Counted from the first letter of the stretch, positions 37,172 through 46,500 are shown. The stretch is 62,046 nucleotides of DNA from Labrenzia sp. OB1 (GCF_001624695.1 NZ_JSEP01000027.1:1-62046), one strand, 5' to 3'. The notes: generated from the sequence alone by a model not told the origin. Program-made: numbers and translations.

Positions 37172-38161
37172 TTGGCAGAGACGATACTTGGCCTGGCGGC
37201 GCAGAACCTGCTGTCGCCGATCATCCTGTTTTTCGCACTGGGTCTCGGGGCGGCGTTGGTCCGATCCGATCTGTCGGTGCCGGAAGCGGCGGCGAAGGCC
37301 CTGTCGATCTACCTGCTTTTTGCCATCGGATTCAAAGGCGGGGTCAGCGTCAGCGGCCACGGCATCGATGCTGGCCTGCTGATGTCTCTTTTGGCCGGGT
37401 TCGTGCTCTCCTTCGCCATTCCCTTTGTGGCTTTCGGGCTCTTGCGGGTGATGACCTCGCTCGGCACCGTCGATGCGGCTGCGGTCGCGGGCCACTACGG
37501 TTCCATTTCCATTGTCACCTTCGTGGCGGCCACCTCGGTGCTGCAGAGCCAGGGTCTGGCAAGCGAAGGCTATCTCGTGGCGGTAGCTGCAGTGATGGAG
37601 GCGCCCGCCATCCTTTCCGCGCTCTGGCTTGCCTCACGAGCCTCTTCAGACGGAACGGGTCAGCCCGGCAGAACCTCTGGTCTCTGGCGGGAAATCATGC
37701 TGAACGGCTCTATCGTTCTTCTGGTCGGATCTTTTGTCATCGGCTTCCTCTCCGGGCCCAAGGGCCTTGCGGACATCGAAAGCTTCATCGTCGCTCCCTT
37801 CAAGGGTGTGCTCTGCCTGTTCCTTCTGGATATGGGCCTGGTTGCCGGACGTGGGCTCAGGGCAAGCGCCAAAGAGCTGCGGCCGGGTCTGATCGGGTTC
37901 GGGATCCTGATGCCGATGATCGGATCGGTCGCGGGGCTTGTCGCGGCCAGCCTGATCGGACTTTCTACAGGCGGCACGGTGCTGCTGATGACGCTAAGCG
38001 CCTCCGCATCCTATATCGCGGTGCCTGCAGCCATGCGTGTCGCCCTGCCCGAGGCCAATCCGTCCATCTATCTGACCATGTCGCTGGGGATTACCTTTCC
38101 GTTCAACCTGACAATCGGAATTCCCCTCTATCTCAGCATCGCCCAGGCAATCGGAGGATAA
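37172..38161 (+). CDS. sbtA: Sodium-dependent bicarbonate transporter SbtA
   Basis: A 329-residue permease with about ten membrane helices in two inverted halves. Family-typical parts: NLLSPIILFFALGLGAALVR at the start, YLLFAIGFKGGVSV, AGHYGSISIVTFVAA and, in the second half, GVLCLFLLDMGLVAGRGL. TTG 37172 is preferred (GGGAG upstream); GTG 37121 is an upstream alternative. SbtA imports HCO3- with Na+ in cyanobacteria and many heterotrophs. The SbtB gene follows after 4 bases. Confidence 0.88.
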   Translation: MAETILGLAAQNLLSPIILFFALGLGAALVRSDLSVPEAAAKALSIYLLFAIGFKGGVSVSGHGIDAGLLMSLLAGFVLSFAIPFVAFGLLRVMTSLGTVDAAAVAGHYGSISIVTFVAATSVLQSQGLASEGYLVAVAAVMEAPAILSALWLASRASSDGTGQPGRTSGLWREIMLNGSIVLLVGSFVIGFLSGPKGLADIESFIVAPFKGVLCLFLLDMGLVAGRGLRASAKELRPGLIGFGILMPMIGSVAGLVAASLIGLSTGGTVLLMTLSASASYIAVPAAMRVALPEANPSIYLTMSLGITFPFNLTIGIPLYLSIAQAIGG

Positions 38162-38165
38162 ATCC

Positions 38166-38477
38166 GTGGACATGAAGGACGCCAAGCGGGTCGAAATCAT
38201 CATCGAGGCGCCGATGGAAACCCGGCTCACCGACGCGCTCGATTGCGCCGGTGTCACCGGCTACACGATCCTGCCGGTCATGGGCGGGAGCGGCAGCTCC
38301 GGACGCTGGAGCCGCGAAGGCCAGGTCTCGCGCGCCGGCGGTATGGTTGCCATCATCTGTATCATCCGCCCGGACAGGCTCGACGCGCTTCTGGAGGCGG
38401 CCTTTGCGGTGGTCGAACGGCATATCGGCGTCATTTCCGTCAGCGACTGCGCCGTGCTGCGGACCGAGCGGTTCTGA
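38166..38477 (+). CDS. sbtB: PII-like protein SbtB, partner of SbtA
   Basis: A 103-residue PII-like ferredoxin fold, starting at GTG 38166, 8 bases after GGAGG. Visible: RVEIIIEAPMETRLTDALDC, then GYTILPVMGGSGSSGRW (T-loop region) and IICIIRPDRLDALLEAAFAV. In cyanobacteria SbtB binds adenine nucleotides including cAMP and regulates SbtA. The C-terminal CGPxGC redox tail of some SbtBs is missing. Its position right after sbtA, 4-base gap, gives the assignment. Confidence 0.85.
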   Translation: MDMKDAKRVEIIIEAPMETRLTDALDCAGVTGYTILPVMGGSGSSGRWSREGQVSRAGGMVAIICIIRPDRLDALLEAAFAVVERHIGVISVSDCAVLRTERF

Positions 38478-38673
38478 GCCTGGCCAATGGCGTGTCGCTC
38501 AACTGCGCCGGTGCCGGGTCGTCCGCCGCAACGCGGCAGGAATGCCTTTTTCTCTTTTTCGCCTGTGGACGGGTCAGCTCTCCGGCTGATTTGCATTCCG
38601 CATGTCAGGTGCTATGAACCTCGCCAACGTCTGACGGTTTCGGGCGGCAGCACGGGTTTGGGAGACAGGCATC

Positions 38674-39327
38674 TTGAAATTTCCGGCACATCTCTTGGAA
38701 GGCTACGGCCGTTATCTGGGCAAGGGTTTCGTTCGAAACAGGGAAACACATGAGCGGCTCGCGCTTTACGGCCAGACTCCTGAAGTCATGGTTATTTCCT
38801 GCTGCGACAGCCGGGTGACACCGGAAGGCATTTTCAATGTCGGTCCGGGGGAACTGTTCGTGGTTCGCAATGTCGCCAATCTGGTGCCGCCTTACGAGGA
38901 TACGGAAGGCCAGCACGGCACCAGCGCCGCGATAGAATTCGCCGTCGAGGGGCTCAAGGTCAAACATATCGTTGTCATGGGTCATGGCCAATGCGGCGGC
39001 GTGACGGCCTTCCGCGAAAACGCCAATGCACCGATGGCGACCGGAAAGTTCATCGGCCGCTGGATCAAGCTGCTTGAACCGGCAGCCATTGCCATGGCCT
39101 GCATGCCTATAGACAAGGCGGACGATCCGCAGCTTGCCATGGAATACGCAGGCATTCGCCAATCTTTGAAAAATCTGAAGACCTTTCCCTTTGTCGAACA
39201 GGCGCTTGAGCAGGGCACCCTTGAGCTGCATGGCGCCTGGTTCGATATCGGATCCGGCGAGCTCAGGGTCATGAGCCCGGACAGCCAGCGTTTCGAAAAA
39301 GCCGAACCCGATTTCATCGCGGACTGA
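38674..39327 (+). CDS. Beta-class carbonic anhydrase
   Basis: A 217-residue beta-carbonic anhydrase from TTG 38674, preceded by GGGAGACAGG. Zinc site: SCCDSRV (Cys43, Asp45, Arg47) and MGHGQCGGV (His104, Cys107); the Asp-Arg dyad is present. It interconverts CO2 and HCO3- in the cytoplasm. It lies 196 bases after sbtB on the same strand, and may serve the CO2- and bicarbonate-using carboxylases (Ccr, AccA). Confidence 0.93.
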   Translation: MKFPAHLLEGYGRYLGKGFVRNRETHERLALYGQTPEVMVISCCDSRVTPEGIFNVGPGELFVVRNVANLVPPYEDTEGQHGTSAAIEFAVEGLKVKHIVVMGHGQCGGVTAFRENANAPMATGKFIGRWIKLLEPAAIAMACMPIDKADDPQLAMEYAGIRQSLKNLKTFPFVEQALEQGTLELHGAWFDIGSGELRVMSPDSQRFEKAEPDFIAD

Positions 39328-39403
39328 CAAGAGGTCTCCCTGCGCAGGACAGGAGATCAGGCATGTTGTTGCAACTGCTGTCGACAGGATGCGACCGGAT
39401 GAA

Positions 39404-39433
39404 AAAAGAGCGCGGCTGGGGCCGCGCTCTTTT
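39404..39433. terminator. Bidirectional rho-independent terminator
   Basis: AAAAGAGCGCGGC (39404-39416) pairs with GCCGCGCTCTTTT (39421-39433). There is a T-run in both directions, so it separates the carbonic anhydrase (+) from the chemoreceptor (-), which end 76 and 27 bases away. Confidence 0.88.
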
Positions 39434-39459
39434 CTGTTTCCGTAGGGTTGAGCGGCGGT

Positions 39460-41175
39460 TCAGGCCGCTGCGACGTTCTTCAGGAAGTTGTCGACTTCCT
39501 GCTTCAGTTCGTCCGTCCGGGAGGAGAGCAGACTCGAGGCATCGAGAACTTCCCGTGAGGATTGCGATGTCTCGTTCACCGTGCTGGAGAGATCCGACAT
39601 GCGCGAGGATACGAACGTCGTTCCTTCCGCCGCTTTCTGGGCGTTCTGGGAAATCTCTCCGGTTGCGGAGCCCTGCTCGTTGACAGCCGCGGCGATGGTG
39701 CCGGTATAGGAATTCACCTCTTCCATGATCGTGGTGATCTCGGCGATGGCACCGACGGACTCCTTGGTGGCTTCCTGAATTGCCGTGATCTGGGCACTGA
39801 TCTCCTCGGTTGCCTTGGAGGTCTGGGTTGCCAGTTCCTTCACTTCCGCCGCGACGACGGCAAAGCCCTTGCCGGCTTCTCCAGCCCGGGCCGCCTCGAT
39901 CGTGGCATTGAGCGCCAGAAGGTTGGTCTGTTCGGCGATGGCCTGAATGAGTGTGACCACTTCACCGATCTTCGAGGCGGAGGCCGCAAGACCCTCGACC
40001 TTTTCGTTGGTCACTCGCGTGCCTTCGGTGGCGCGGTCGACAACTTCGGTGGTCTGGGACACCTGACGGGAGATTTCGCCGATGGATGCCGAGAGCTCTT
40101 CCGCGGCGCTTGCCACAGTCTGAACGCTGGACGTCGCATCGTCTGCGGAGTTCAGGGTCTCCGTCGCGCTTGTCGCGCTCTGCCCGGAAAGATCCGAGAG
40201 CCGGCCTGCAGTGCCTTCGAGGCCGTGGACGGTTTCGTCGACGGAATTCAGAACGTTGGAAATGCTGTTCCGGAACGCACCGATAAGGTCCTGGACATTG
40301 CTCTGCCGTCCGGTGGCCGCCGCTTCGGAGTGCTTTTGCTGCTCTGCAAGCTCCAGCCTCTCAATGGCGCGGGATCTCAGTGTGTTGACCGCGTTCGCCA
40401 GAACGCCGATCTGGTCGGTGCGGTTTTCATAAGGCACCGTGATTTCCAGATTGTCCTGGGCAATCTCGCCTGTGATTTCGGCGAGTTTCGTGATTGGACG
40501 CATCTGCTGGCGGATTGCATAGATCAGCAGCAGCATGGACACCAGCATCACGGGCAGCGTCCAGAGGATGTAGCGGCTCATGAGTTCGGTGACATTTGCC
40601 TGAACGGCTGCCTTCTCGACGCCGGCATAGAGAATACCGATGGTCTCGCCGCTGTTCGAGAAGATCGGCTGATAGACGGTGTAGTAATCCTTGCCGAGAA
40701 TGTTGGCCTGACCGTGGAAGGTATTTCCCTTCGTCACGATCGGATAAACGGCGCCGTTTTTGCCGAGCGGCGTCCCGACGGCACGCTTGCCATCACCCTT
40801 GATGATGTTGGTGGACTTGCGCCAGAAATCCTTGCTCTCCGGATCCCACGCAAACACGGTAGCCGTCTCGCCCGTCATGCGTCCGATCGAGTCAATCATG
40901 TCGTGGTTGTCGAAGCCCGGGATTTCGGTGACTTCGATCTTCGACACGTTGCCGTCGGAGGTCCATGATACTCGTGCGCCCTCGATGCGTTCTTCCAGAA
41001 GTGTCGCGGCAACGCGCAGGTTGACGTCCTGTTTTTTGAGAGCCGTATCCTGCGCCTGTTTTGACGCCACCTGATATAGAATCACGCCCACAACGAACAT
41101 TGAGAGTACAAGTAAACCCGTTGATATCATTGCGAGAGTTGACGTAACGCTTAAGCGTGAATAAAGACTTTTCAT
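39460..41175 (-). CDS. Methyl-accepting chemotaxis protein with Cache sensor
   Basis: A 571-residue chemoreceptor from ATG 41175 (GAGGGG upstream). TM1 (about 17-38), a periplasmic single-Cache domain (about 45-190) with the FAWDPESKDFWRKST and YYTVYQPIFSNSGETIGILY blocks, TM2 (about 198-215), HAMP, then the long signalling coiled coil. The conserved hairpin QTNLLALNATIEAARAGE is present. It senses a small ligand or its signal through CheW/CheA. It has no cytoplasmic tether pentapeptide. No che genes are adjacent. Confidence 0.92.
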   Translation of the reverse strand: MKSLYSRLSVTSTLAMISTGLLVLSMFVVGVILYQVASKQAQDTALKKQDVNLRVAATLLEERIEGARVSWTSDGNVSKIEVTEIPGFDNHDMIDSIGRMTGETATVFAWDPESKDFWRKSTNIIKGDGKRAVGTPLGKNGAVYPIVTKGNTFHGQANILGKDYYTVYQPIFSNSGETIGILYAGVEKAAVQANVTELMSRYILWTLPVMLVSMLLLIYAIRQQMRPITKLAEITGEIAQDNLEITVPYENRTDQIGVLANAVNTLRSRAIERLELAEQQKHSEAAATGRQSNVQDLIGAFRNSISNVLNSVDETVHGLEGTAGRLSDLSGQSATSATETLNSADDATSSVQTVASAAEELSASIGEISRQVSQTTEVVDRATEGTRVTNEKVEGLAASASKIGEVVTLIQAIAEQTNLLALNATIEAARAGEAGKGFAVVAAEVKELATQTSKATEEISAQITAIQEATKESVGAIAEITTIMEEVNSYTGTIAAAVNEQGSATGEISQNAQKAAEGTTFVSSRMSDLSSTVNETSQSSREVLDASSLLSSRTDELKQEVDNFLKNVAAA

Positions 41176-41446
41176 GTTGCCCCTCATAGCGAATCTGAGG
41201 GAGACACTAGAGTAATTTTGTAAATATTCAGAAAATGAATTATACTCAGGGTTGCTTTTGCGTATTCCGCTCTTTCTTGGGCATGTATTGGTAAAATTAC
41301 TACTAGAATATTTTCTGTTCAATGTTGTTGGCTGCCAGGGCATCCAGGCCGCAGACGTCCGTATGTCAAAGAATGGCCATGCTTCCGGCGGATCTATTTC
41401 TTTGTGTCCGGTTTTTCGCCTGGGTGGGGCCGTGAGACTGCCGCTC

Positions 41447-41474
41447 AAAAAAACGGGCGCCGTCGGGCGCCCGT
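41447..41474 (-). terminator. Terminator of asd
   Basis: ACGGGCGCC (41453-41461) pairs with GGCGCCCGT (41466-41474). Read on the minus strand it ends in seven T, 50 bases past the asd stop. The rest of 41176-41524 is AT-rich and holds the chemoreceptor promoter region, with no other gene seen. Confidence 0.85.
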
Positions 41475-41524
41475 TCAATCAGCCGGTGCTCATATGAATG
41501 CGCACGGTATGCTTTCGAAGAATG

Positions 41525-42559
41525 TCAGGCCGCGGCCTTCTTCGGGGTGATCAGTCCACGGTTGATCAGGACTTCGGCGATCTGGACAGTGTTGAGGGCT
41601 GCACCCTTGCGGAGGTTGTCGGAAACGACCCACAGGTTCAGGCCGTTCTCGACGGTCGCGTCCTCGCGGATGCGGGAAATGTAGGTCGCGTCCTCGCCAG
41701 CGCTTTCATAGGGTGTGATGTAGCCACCGTCTTCCTGTTTGTCGATCACAAGGCATCCAGGCGCTTCACGCAGAATGCTGCGTGCCTCGTCCGCCGAGAT
41801 CTCGTTCTCGAACTCGATATTGACGCTTTCCGAGTGCCCGATGAAAACCGGAACGCGGACCGCGGTGCAGGTTACCTTGATCGCCGGGTCGAGCATCTTC
41901 TTGGTTTCCGCCAGAACCTTCCATTCTTCCTTGGTGTAGCCGTCTTCCATGAAGTCATCGATATGCGGGATGACGTTGAAGGCGATGCGCTTCGTGAATT
42001 TGCTCGGCTCGATCGGATCGTTGACGAAAATCGCGCGGGTCTGGTTGAACAGCTCTTCCATCGCTTCCTTGCCCCCGCCCGAAACGGACTGATAGGTGGA
42101 CACGACGATACGCTTGATCTTTGCGTGATCATGCAGCGGCTTCAGCGCGACGACGAGCTGAGCGGTGGAGCAGTTCGGGTTGGCGATGATGTTCTTTTTG
42201 GAAAAGCCGGTGATTGCGTCGGCGTTCACTTCCGGCACGATAAGCGGGACATCCGCGTCATAGCGCCATGCGGAAGAATTATCGATGACGATGCAGCCCT
42301 TGGCGGCGATCTTCGGCGACCATTCCTTGGAAACGGTGCCACCCGCAGACATCAGGCAGATGTCGGTGTCGGAGAAATCGTAGTTCTCCATCGCCTGGAC
42401 CTTCAGCGTCTTGTCGCCGAAGGAGACTTCCGTTCCCTGGGAGCGGCGGGAAGCGAGCGCGATGACTTCATCGGCCGGAAATCCGCGCTCGGCTAGAATG
42501 TCCAGCATTTCGCGGCCGACATTGCCGGTGGCGCCTGCGATTGCGATCTTGAAACCCAT
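41525..42559 (-). CDS. asd: Aspartate-semialdehyde dehydrogenase
   Basis: A 344-residue enzyme that reduces beta-aspartyl phosphate to the semialdehyde with NADPH, feeding lysine/diaminopimelate, threonine and methionine synthesis. MGFKIAIAGATGNVGREML (nucleotide loop), ANPNCSTAQLV with catalytic Cys130, and SVSGGGKEAMEEL are present. ATG 42559 is used; the frame to 42664 is not conserved. A terminator follows at 41447. Confidence 0.96.
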   Translation of the reverse strand: MGFKIAIAGATGNVGREMLDILAERGFPADEVIALASRRSQGTEVSFGDKTLKVQAMENYDFSDTDICLMSAGGTVSKEWSPKIAAKGCIVIDNSSAWRYDADVPLIVPEVNADAITGFSKKNIIANPNCSTAQLVVALKPLHDHAKIKRIVVSTYQSVSGGGKEAMEELFNQTRAIFVNDPIEPSKFTKRIAFNVIPHIDDFMEDGYTKEEWKVLAETKKMLDPAIKVTCTAVRVPVFIGHSESVNIEFENEISADEARSILREAPGCLVIDKQEDGGYITPYESAGEDATYISRIREDATVENGLNLWVVSDNLRKGAALNTVQIAEVLINRGLITPKKAAA

Positions 42560-42666
42560 TGGATAAGTCCTTGTCCGTCTCCCCGCATCACCGGCAGCCC
42601 GAATTCGATGGGCGTGTCCGGCTCCCGGCACCTCCCATCCCCGGGGAGGCGGGATGAGCGGCACCG

Positions 42667-42804
42667 TCAGGCGGTGGTCTTGGTGGTCTTGGTTGTGTGT
42701 TTAAGAGCGGTTGCGGCAGCCGTCAGGGTCTCGCCGCGCAGGAAGGTCGCGCTGGCAAGGGCCTTGGACATCGTATCCAGAATGTCGGCTTTCAGCCGGG
42801 TCAT
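42667..42804 (-). CDS. Small 45-residue ORF upstream of asd
   Basis: ATG 42804 to TGA 42667. The translation MTRLKADILDTMSKALASAT continues with an alpha-helical, alanine/threonine-rich end (TTKTTKTTA). Third codon positions are strongly G/C, as in true genes here, and it lies between the racemase remnant and asd on the same strand. Ribosome site is weak (GCGAG). It may be a small gene or an accidental frame; no family recognised. Confidence 0.35.
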   Translation of the reverse strand: MTRLKADILDTMSKALASATFLRGETLTAAATALKHTTKTTKTTA

Positions 42805-42916
42805 CGGAAGCTCGCAATCGTCAAAACTTGAGACGGCGCTGTTTTTGCCCGGAATTCCTCAGGAGTCAACCGGGAAAGCCGTTGCCGGCGACAATCCCCT
42901 GTCAGCGATTGAATTG

Positions 42917-43242
42917 TCAGCCGTTGAAGAGCTGTCCCGGTCCCGCCCCTTTCAGGGGGAGGCCTGCCAGCGTCATCATGTGCCAGGCAAGAGCCTGGTT
43001 CGAACTTATCACCGGCTTGCAGGCAAAAGGCGTGCGGCGTCCGCAAGCCGGTCGTTCATCCCAGCAAAGGTTTCCGCTGTCACCTCGGGGGCACTTTCAA
43101 TCCTGCTGTGATAGAGCGCCGCGTCGTCGCGGCTGAACAACTGCCGGAATTCGTCCTCGATGGTCTCGTCCACGGACAAGACGATCAGGCCGAGGAGTTT
43201 TTTCCGCTGCGCGTCGTCATCGAGCTTGAACGGCAGTTTCAT
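42917..43242 (-). pseudogene. Asp/Glu (maleate isomerase/arylmalonate decarboxylase-type) racemase remnant
   Basis: From ATG 43242 the first 77 residues (LLGLIVLSVDETIEDEFRQLF, then HSRIESAPEVTAETFAGMND) match the N-terminus of Asp/Glu-racemase-superfamily enzymes, ending early at TGA 43009. Past about 43025, in another frame, the sequence KPVISSNQALAWHMMTLAGL to TGA 42917 matches the C-terminal end of the same family. The central part, over 100 residues expected in a roughly 240-residue protein, is missing. So the gene has an internal deletion with a frame change. It follows the broken M24 gene by 15 bases. Confidence 0.8.
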
Positions 43243-43257
43243 TGGAGACTCACCGTT

Positions 43258-44401
43258 TCAACCGAGGATGACCGGAATGTCCGGTTCGGCGGGTTGGCTG
43301 AGAAATTCCGGCATGCCGTCGCGGATCACGATGTTCTCCTCGTGGACCATCATTTTTCCGTTGCCCAGATCGATGCCGGGTTCCAGTGTCAGAACCATGC
43401 GCTCCTGCAGGACCGTGTCATCGAAACCCGGTCAGCGAAGGAGCTTCGGTGAGTTGCATGCCAAGGCCATGACCGAGCCGCCCGACATCGCCTTCCCCCT
43501 GGCCGATTGTTTCGGCCATGGCGCGGTAGAGATCGGCGCTGGTCCTGCCCGGTCTGGCTATGGCCATGGCGGCGCGGATCGCCGCAACCAACGTTTCATG
43601 GGCGCGCCTGACATCTTCCGTGGCGTGTCCGATTGCGAAATTGCGATCGAAGTCGCGGAAGTAGCCGTCTCTTGTGGCTCCGGTATCGAGCATCAAGACG
43701 TCACCTTCCTCAAGCGCCTGACCGGTAGGCGGTGAAATCACGTCGCCATAGCCGCCCTTGCCGGCGCCACCGACAAGGTAGGGAACATCATCGGCACCCT
43801 GGGCAAGGAGCTCGATCCGGAACGCCCGAAATGCGTCCTTGAGTGTCTGGCCCTTGCGGAACAGGTCCGGCGGATTGGCAAATGCCGCGGATCCGATTGC
43901 ACAGATGCCGCGCAGCTTTTCGAGTTCGGTGTCCGACTTCACCATCCTGAGGCTCTGGATCAGGCCGGTGGCGTTGACGAACTCGGAACCCGCCAGGCAG
44001 GTCTGCAGAGACCGGAAGTCTTCAAGCGGCATGCGCAGGCTGCTTTCGCGGCCCATTGGCATCCCGATTGTCTCAAAGTCTTTCAGAACGTCTGTCAGCA
44101 GTCCAATCCCCTCGTCCTGCGGGTGCGGGGCGGAAAAGGTCCTGATGTCGTCCAGCCAGGTGGTGGCCATCAGATGAGCGCCGATCTGCGGGATCACGGC
44201 AATTGGCTTGCCATTTGCCGGCAGCACCAGAAACCAGGGCCGGGTCGGGCTCTGCCAGAACAGTGTCCTGAACCCGGAAAAATAGCGGACCTCCGCCTCG
44301 GTGGTGAAGAAAAGCGCATCGAGACCGGCTGCGTGCATGGCCTGTTGCGCGCGCTCGGTGCGCGCGGCGAATTCGGTCTCGGGAAAATCCGCGTCAGACA
44401 T
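43258..44401 (-). pseudogene. M24-family metallopeptidase (creatinase/ectoine-hydrolase-like), frameshifted
   Basis: ATG 44401 overlaps the upstream lyase stop by 8 bases. About 327 residues read well (HAAGLDALFFTTEAEVRYFS, the metal-binding VLMLDTGATRDGYFRDFDRNF and LGHGLGMQLTEAPS). At 43424-43426 one extra T on the coding strand moves the frame and the protein stops at TGA 43418. In the +1 frame the sequence continues with the missing C-terminus, including LTLEPGIDL and VHEENIVIRD, to TGA 43258. So a single insertion splits the gene, unless it is a sequencing error or a recoding site. Confidence 0.85.
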
Positions 44402-45476
44402 CCTCCGGGCCTTCCGAAAGATAGCAGAGGACGCGCGATCCCGGTCCCAGACCCAGGGCGGCGGCATGCGGGCCCGCATGATGCAGGGCGGCGATCCCGG
44501 CGGCGCCTGAAGGTGTGGTCGCCAGGTTGTGCGCAGAAAGCAAGGCGACGGTGTCCGCCGCTACCGCGTCTGAAATCGTCGTGAACCAGTCGGCTTCCCG
44601 GGCGAGGTATTTCAATGCCAGATGCGAGGGCTCCTTGCAGTCAAGACGCCCCATGGTCGACACCGGGCCGGGGGCGGTGACCGCTTTTCCGGCCTTTATG
44701 CTGGCCAGAAGGGCCGGCGCGTATTCCGGCTCAACGACCACGATGGTCACGTCCTGGCCCCAGGTGGCGCGCGCGCTCAGGGCGCAGGCGGCGGCCAGCC
44801 CGCCGACACCCGCCTGCAGAAAGACATGGGTCGGCGGTTCCGGTATCTGCCGTGAAATTTCGTCCCCCATGATCAGGTAGCCTTCCATGACATCGCGCCC
44901 GGCGTCGATCATGCCCGGCCAGGTGCTGTCGGGAAGAAGGACCCAGCCATTGACTTCCGCCTGTCTGGCCGCTTCGGACATGCTGTCCTCATAAGTGGCG
45001 CCGGTTCTCACGACCTTCGCGCCCTTCTGCCGAAGCCTGACGGCAAAGGCTTCAGGCACCGTTTCGGAGACGAATACAGCCGCCTTCGCTCCATAGAACG
45101 GCGCACCGGCTGCGAGAGAAAGACCGTGATTGCCCGCGCTTGCGCAGGCGAAGGTCATGCCTTCTAGAGCATTGCCAAGGTCTTCGGCACTGCCGTCACG
45201 GACTTTTCGGCCAGCCCGTTTGGCGATCGCATAGGCAGCGCCCAGCGCCTTGAAGCTGCCAAGTCCCATCCGGCTGCGTTCGTCCTTGATGGAAAGCGCA
45301 CCGATACCGAAAATCCCGGCAAGATCCGCCGCATCCAGAAGCGGAGAGGGGTGTCCGTCGGGGCTCCTTTCCAGAAAAGAGGATGCTTCCGAGGCTGTGT
45401 CGGAGATGTTGCCGACGGCGAGGCCGGCATTTTCCGGCAGGCCCTTGCCCCGCCAGGGATTGTCGAGTGCGTCCAT
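44394..45476 (-). CDS. PLP-dependent lyase, diaminopropionate ammonia-lyase-like
   Basis: A 360-residue fold-type II PLP enzyme. Catalytic Lys76 is in GLGSFKALGA; CASAGNHGLSLAAGA binds the phosphate, and a late glycine-rich SGAAGIAAL is present. The pattern resembles DpaL, which cleaves 2,3-diaminopropionate to pyruvate and ammonia, and related ectoine- or hydroxyaspartate-degrading lyases (EutB-type). Substrate not proven. It is first in a unit with the M24 peptidase and racemase, both now broken. Confidence 0.8.
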   Translation of the reverse strand: MDALDNPWRGKGLPENAGLAVGNISDTASEASSFLERSPDGHPSPLLDAADLAGIFGIGALSIKDERSRMGLGSFKALGAAYAIAKRAGRKVRDGSAEDLGNALEGMTFACASAGNHGLSLAAGAPFYGAKAAVFVSETVPEAFAVRLRQKGAKVVRTGATYEDSMSEAARQAEVNGWVLLPDSTWPGMIDAGRDVMEGYLIMGDEISRQIPEPPTHVFLQAGVGGLAAACALSARATWGQDVTIVVVEPEYAPALLASIKAGKAVTAPGPVSTMGRLDCKEPSHLALKYLAREADWFTTISDAVAADTVALLSAHNLATTPSGAAGIAALHHAGPHAAALGLGPGSRVLCYLSEGPEDV

Positions 45477-45629
45477 GCTTTTCCCCGATGCTGTTGTGCC
45501 TGCAGGTCATCAGCAGTGGCGCCTGAATTCAAGTCTTCCTTTTGCCATGACAGGGCGATGCCGGGTTGCGGCTTCATAAAAGTGATTTCAGGACTTGAAA
45601 AGAATCGAAACATCAAGATATCATGAATT

Positions 45630-45989
45630 ATGGATATATATGTGAATGACGCCTTGAGCGCCTTTGGCGCGCTCAGTCAGAAAACCCGGTTGGAGGTGTT
45701 TCGTCTGCTGGTCGGCGCAGGCCCCGCAGGGATGGTAGCCGGGGACATAGGCGAAGCGTTGGGCGTTCGCCAAAACACGATGTCGGCCAATCTGTCGGTG
45801 CTGCTGCAGGCAGGTCTGGTTCGGAACGAGCGCGAGGGCCGCGCTGTCCGCTATTTCGCCGACATGGAGACAACGAAGGGTTTGCTGACGTTTTTGATGG
45901 CCGACTGCTGTGGTGGTCACCCGGAGCTTTGCGCGCAGGTCCTTGAAGCGGTGGCCTGCCGGAAACCGTCGTTCGTACAAGGAGACTGA
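45630..45989 (+). CDS. arsR: ArsR-family regulator
   Basis: A 119-residue winged-helix regulator. The helix-turn-helix is EALGVRQNTMSANLSVLLQAGL (about residues 42-63) followed by wing VRNEREGRAVRY. The C-terminal segment has a cysteine pair MADCCGGHPELC (about 90-101) typical of arsenic-sensing ArsR. It is divergent from the lyase gene and precedes arsC by one base, so it probably represses arsRC until As(III) binds. Confidence 0.88.
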   Translation: MDIYVNDALSAFGALSQKTRLEVFRLLVGAGPAGMVAGDIGEALGVRQNTMSANLSVLLQAGLVRNEREGRAVRYFADMETTKGLLTFLMADCCGGHPELCAQVLEAVACRKPSFVQGD

Positions 45990-45990
45990 A

Positions 45991-46500
45991 ATGTCTGACG
46001 GTGTTTATAACGTGTTGTTTCTCTGCACCGGGAATTCCGCCCGTTCCATCATGGCCGAGGCCATTCTGAACCGTGACGGCGGGGGCAGGTTCAAGGCCTA
46101 TTCCGCCGGATCCAATCCTGCCGGCGAGGTGCGCCCGGAAGCTCTGGCGCTGCTGGAGAAGCTCAACTTCAAGACCGATGGCCTGCGTTCCAAGGACTGG
46201 AGCGAATTTGCCGAGCCGGGGGCTCCGGTCATGGATTTCGTTTTCACCGTCTGCGGCAACGCGGCCAAGGAAAGCTGCCCCGTCTGGCCGGGCCAGCCGG
46301 TGTCGGCCCACTGGGGGCTGCCGGACCCGGCGGCGGTGGAAGACACGGAGGCGGAACGGCAGGTCGCCTTCAACGAGGCGTTCCGGATGCTCAACACCCG
46401 GATCTCGATCATGACAAGTCTGCCCATGGCCTCTCTCGATAAACTCTCCCTGCAGAGGAGGCTCGACGAGATCGGCAAGACCACCCGCGATCCGGCCTGA
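45991..46500 (+). CDS. arsC: Thioredoxin-type arsenate reductase ArsC / low-MW phosphatase
   Basis: A 169-residue protein with P-loop LCTGNSARS (Cys12, CX5R) and later Cys88 in TVCGNAAKESCPVWPG and Cys96, the three-cysteine relay of arsenate reductases of the low-MW tyrosine phosphatase fold. AAGGAG precedes ATG 45991. It reduces arsenate to arsenite; no arsenite pump gene (arsB/acr3) is adjacent. A hairpin terminator follows. Confidence 0.9.
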   Translation: MSDGVYNVLFLCTGNSARSIMAEAILNRDGGGRFKAYSAGSNPAGEVRPEALALLEKLNFKTDGLRSKDWSEFAEPGAPVMDFVFTVCGNAAKESCPVWPGQPVSAHWGLPDPAAVEDTEAERQVAFNEAFRMLNTRISIMTSLPMASLDKLSLQRRLDEIGKTTRDPA

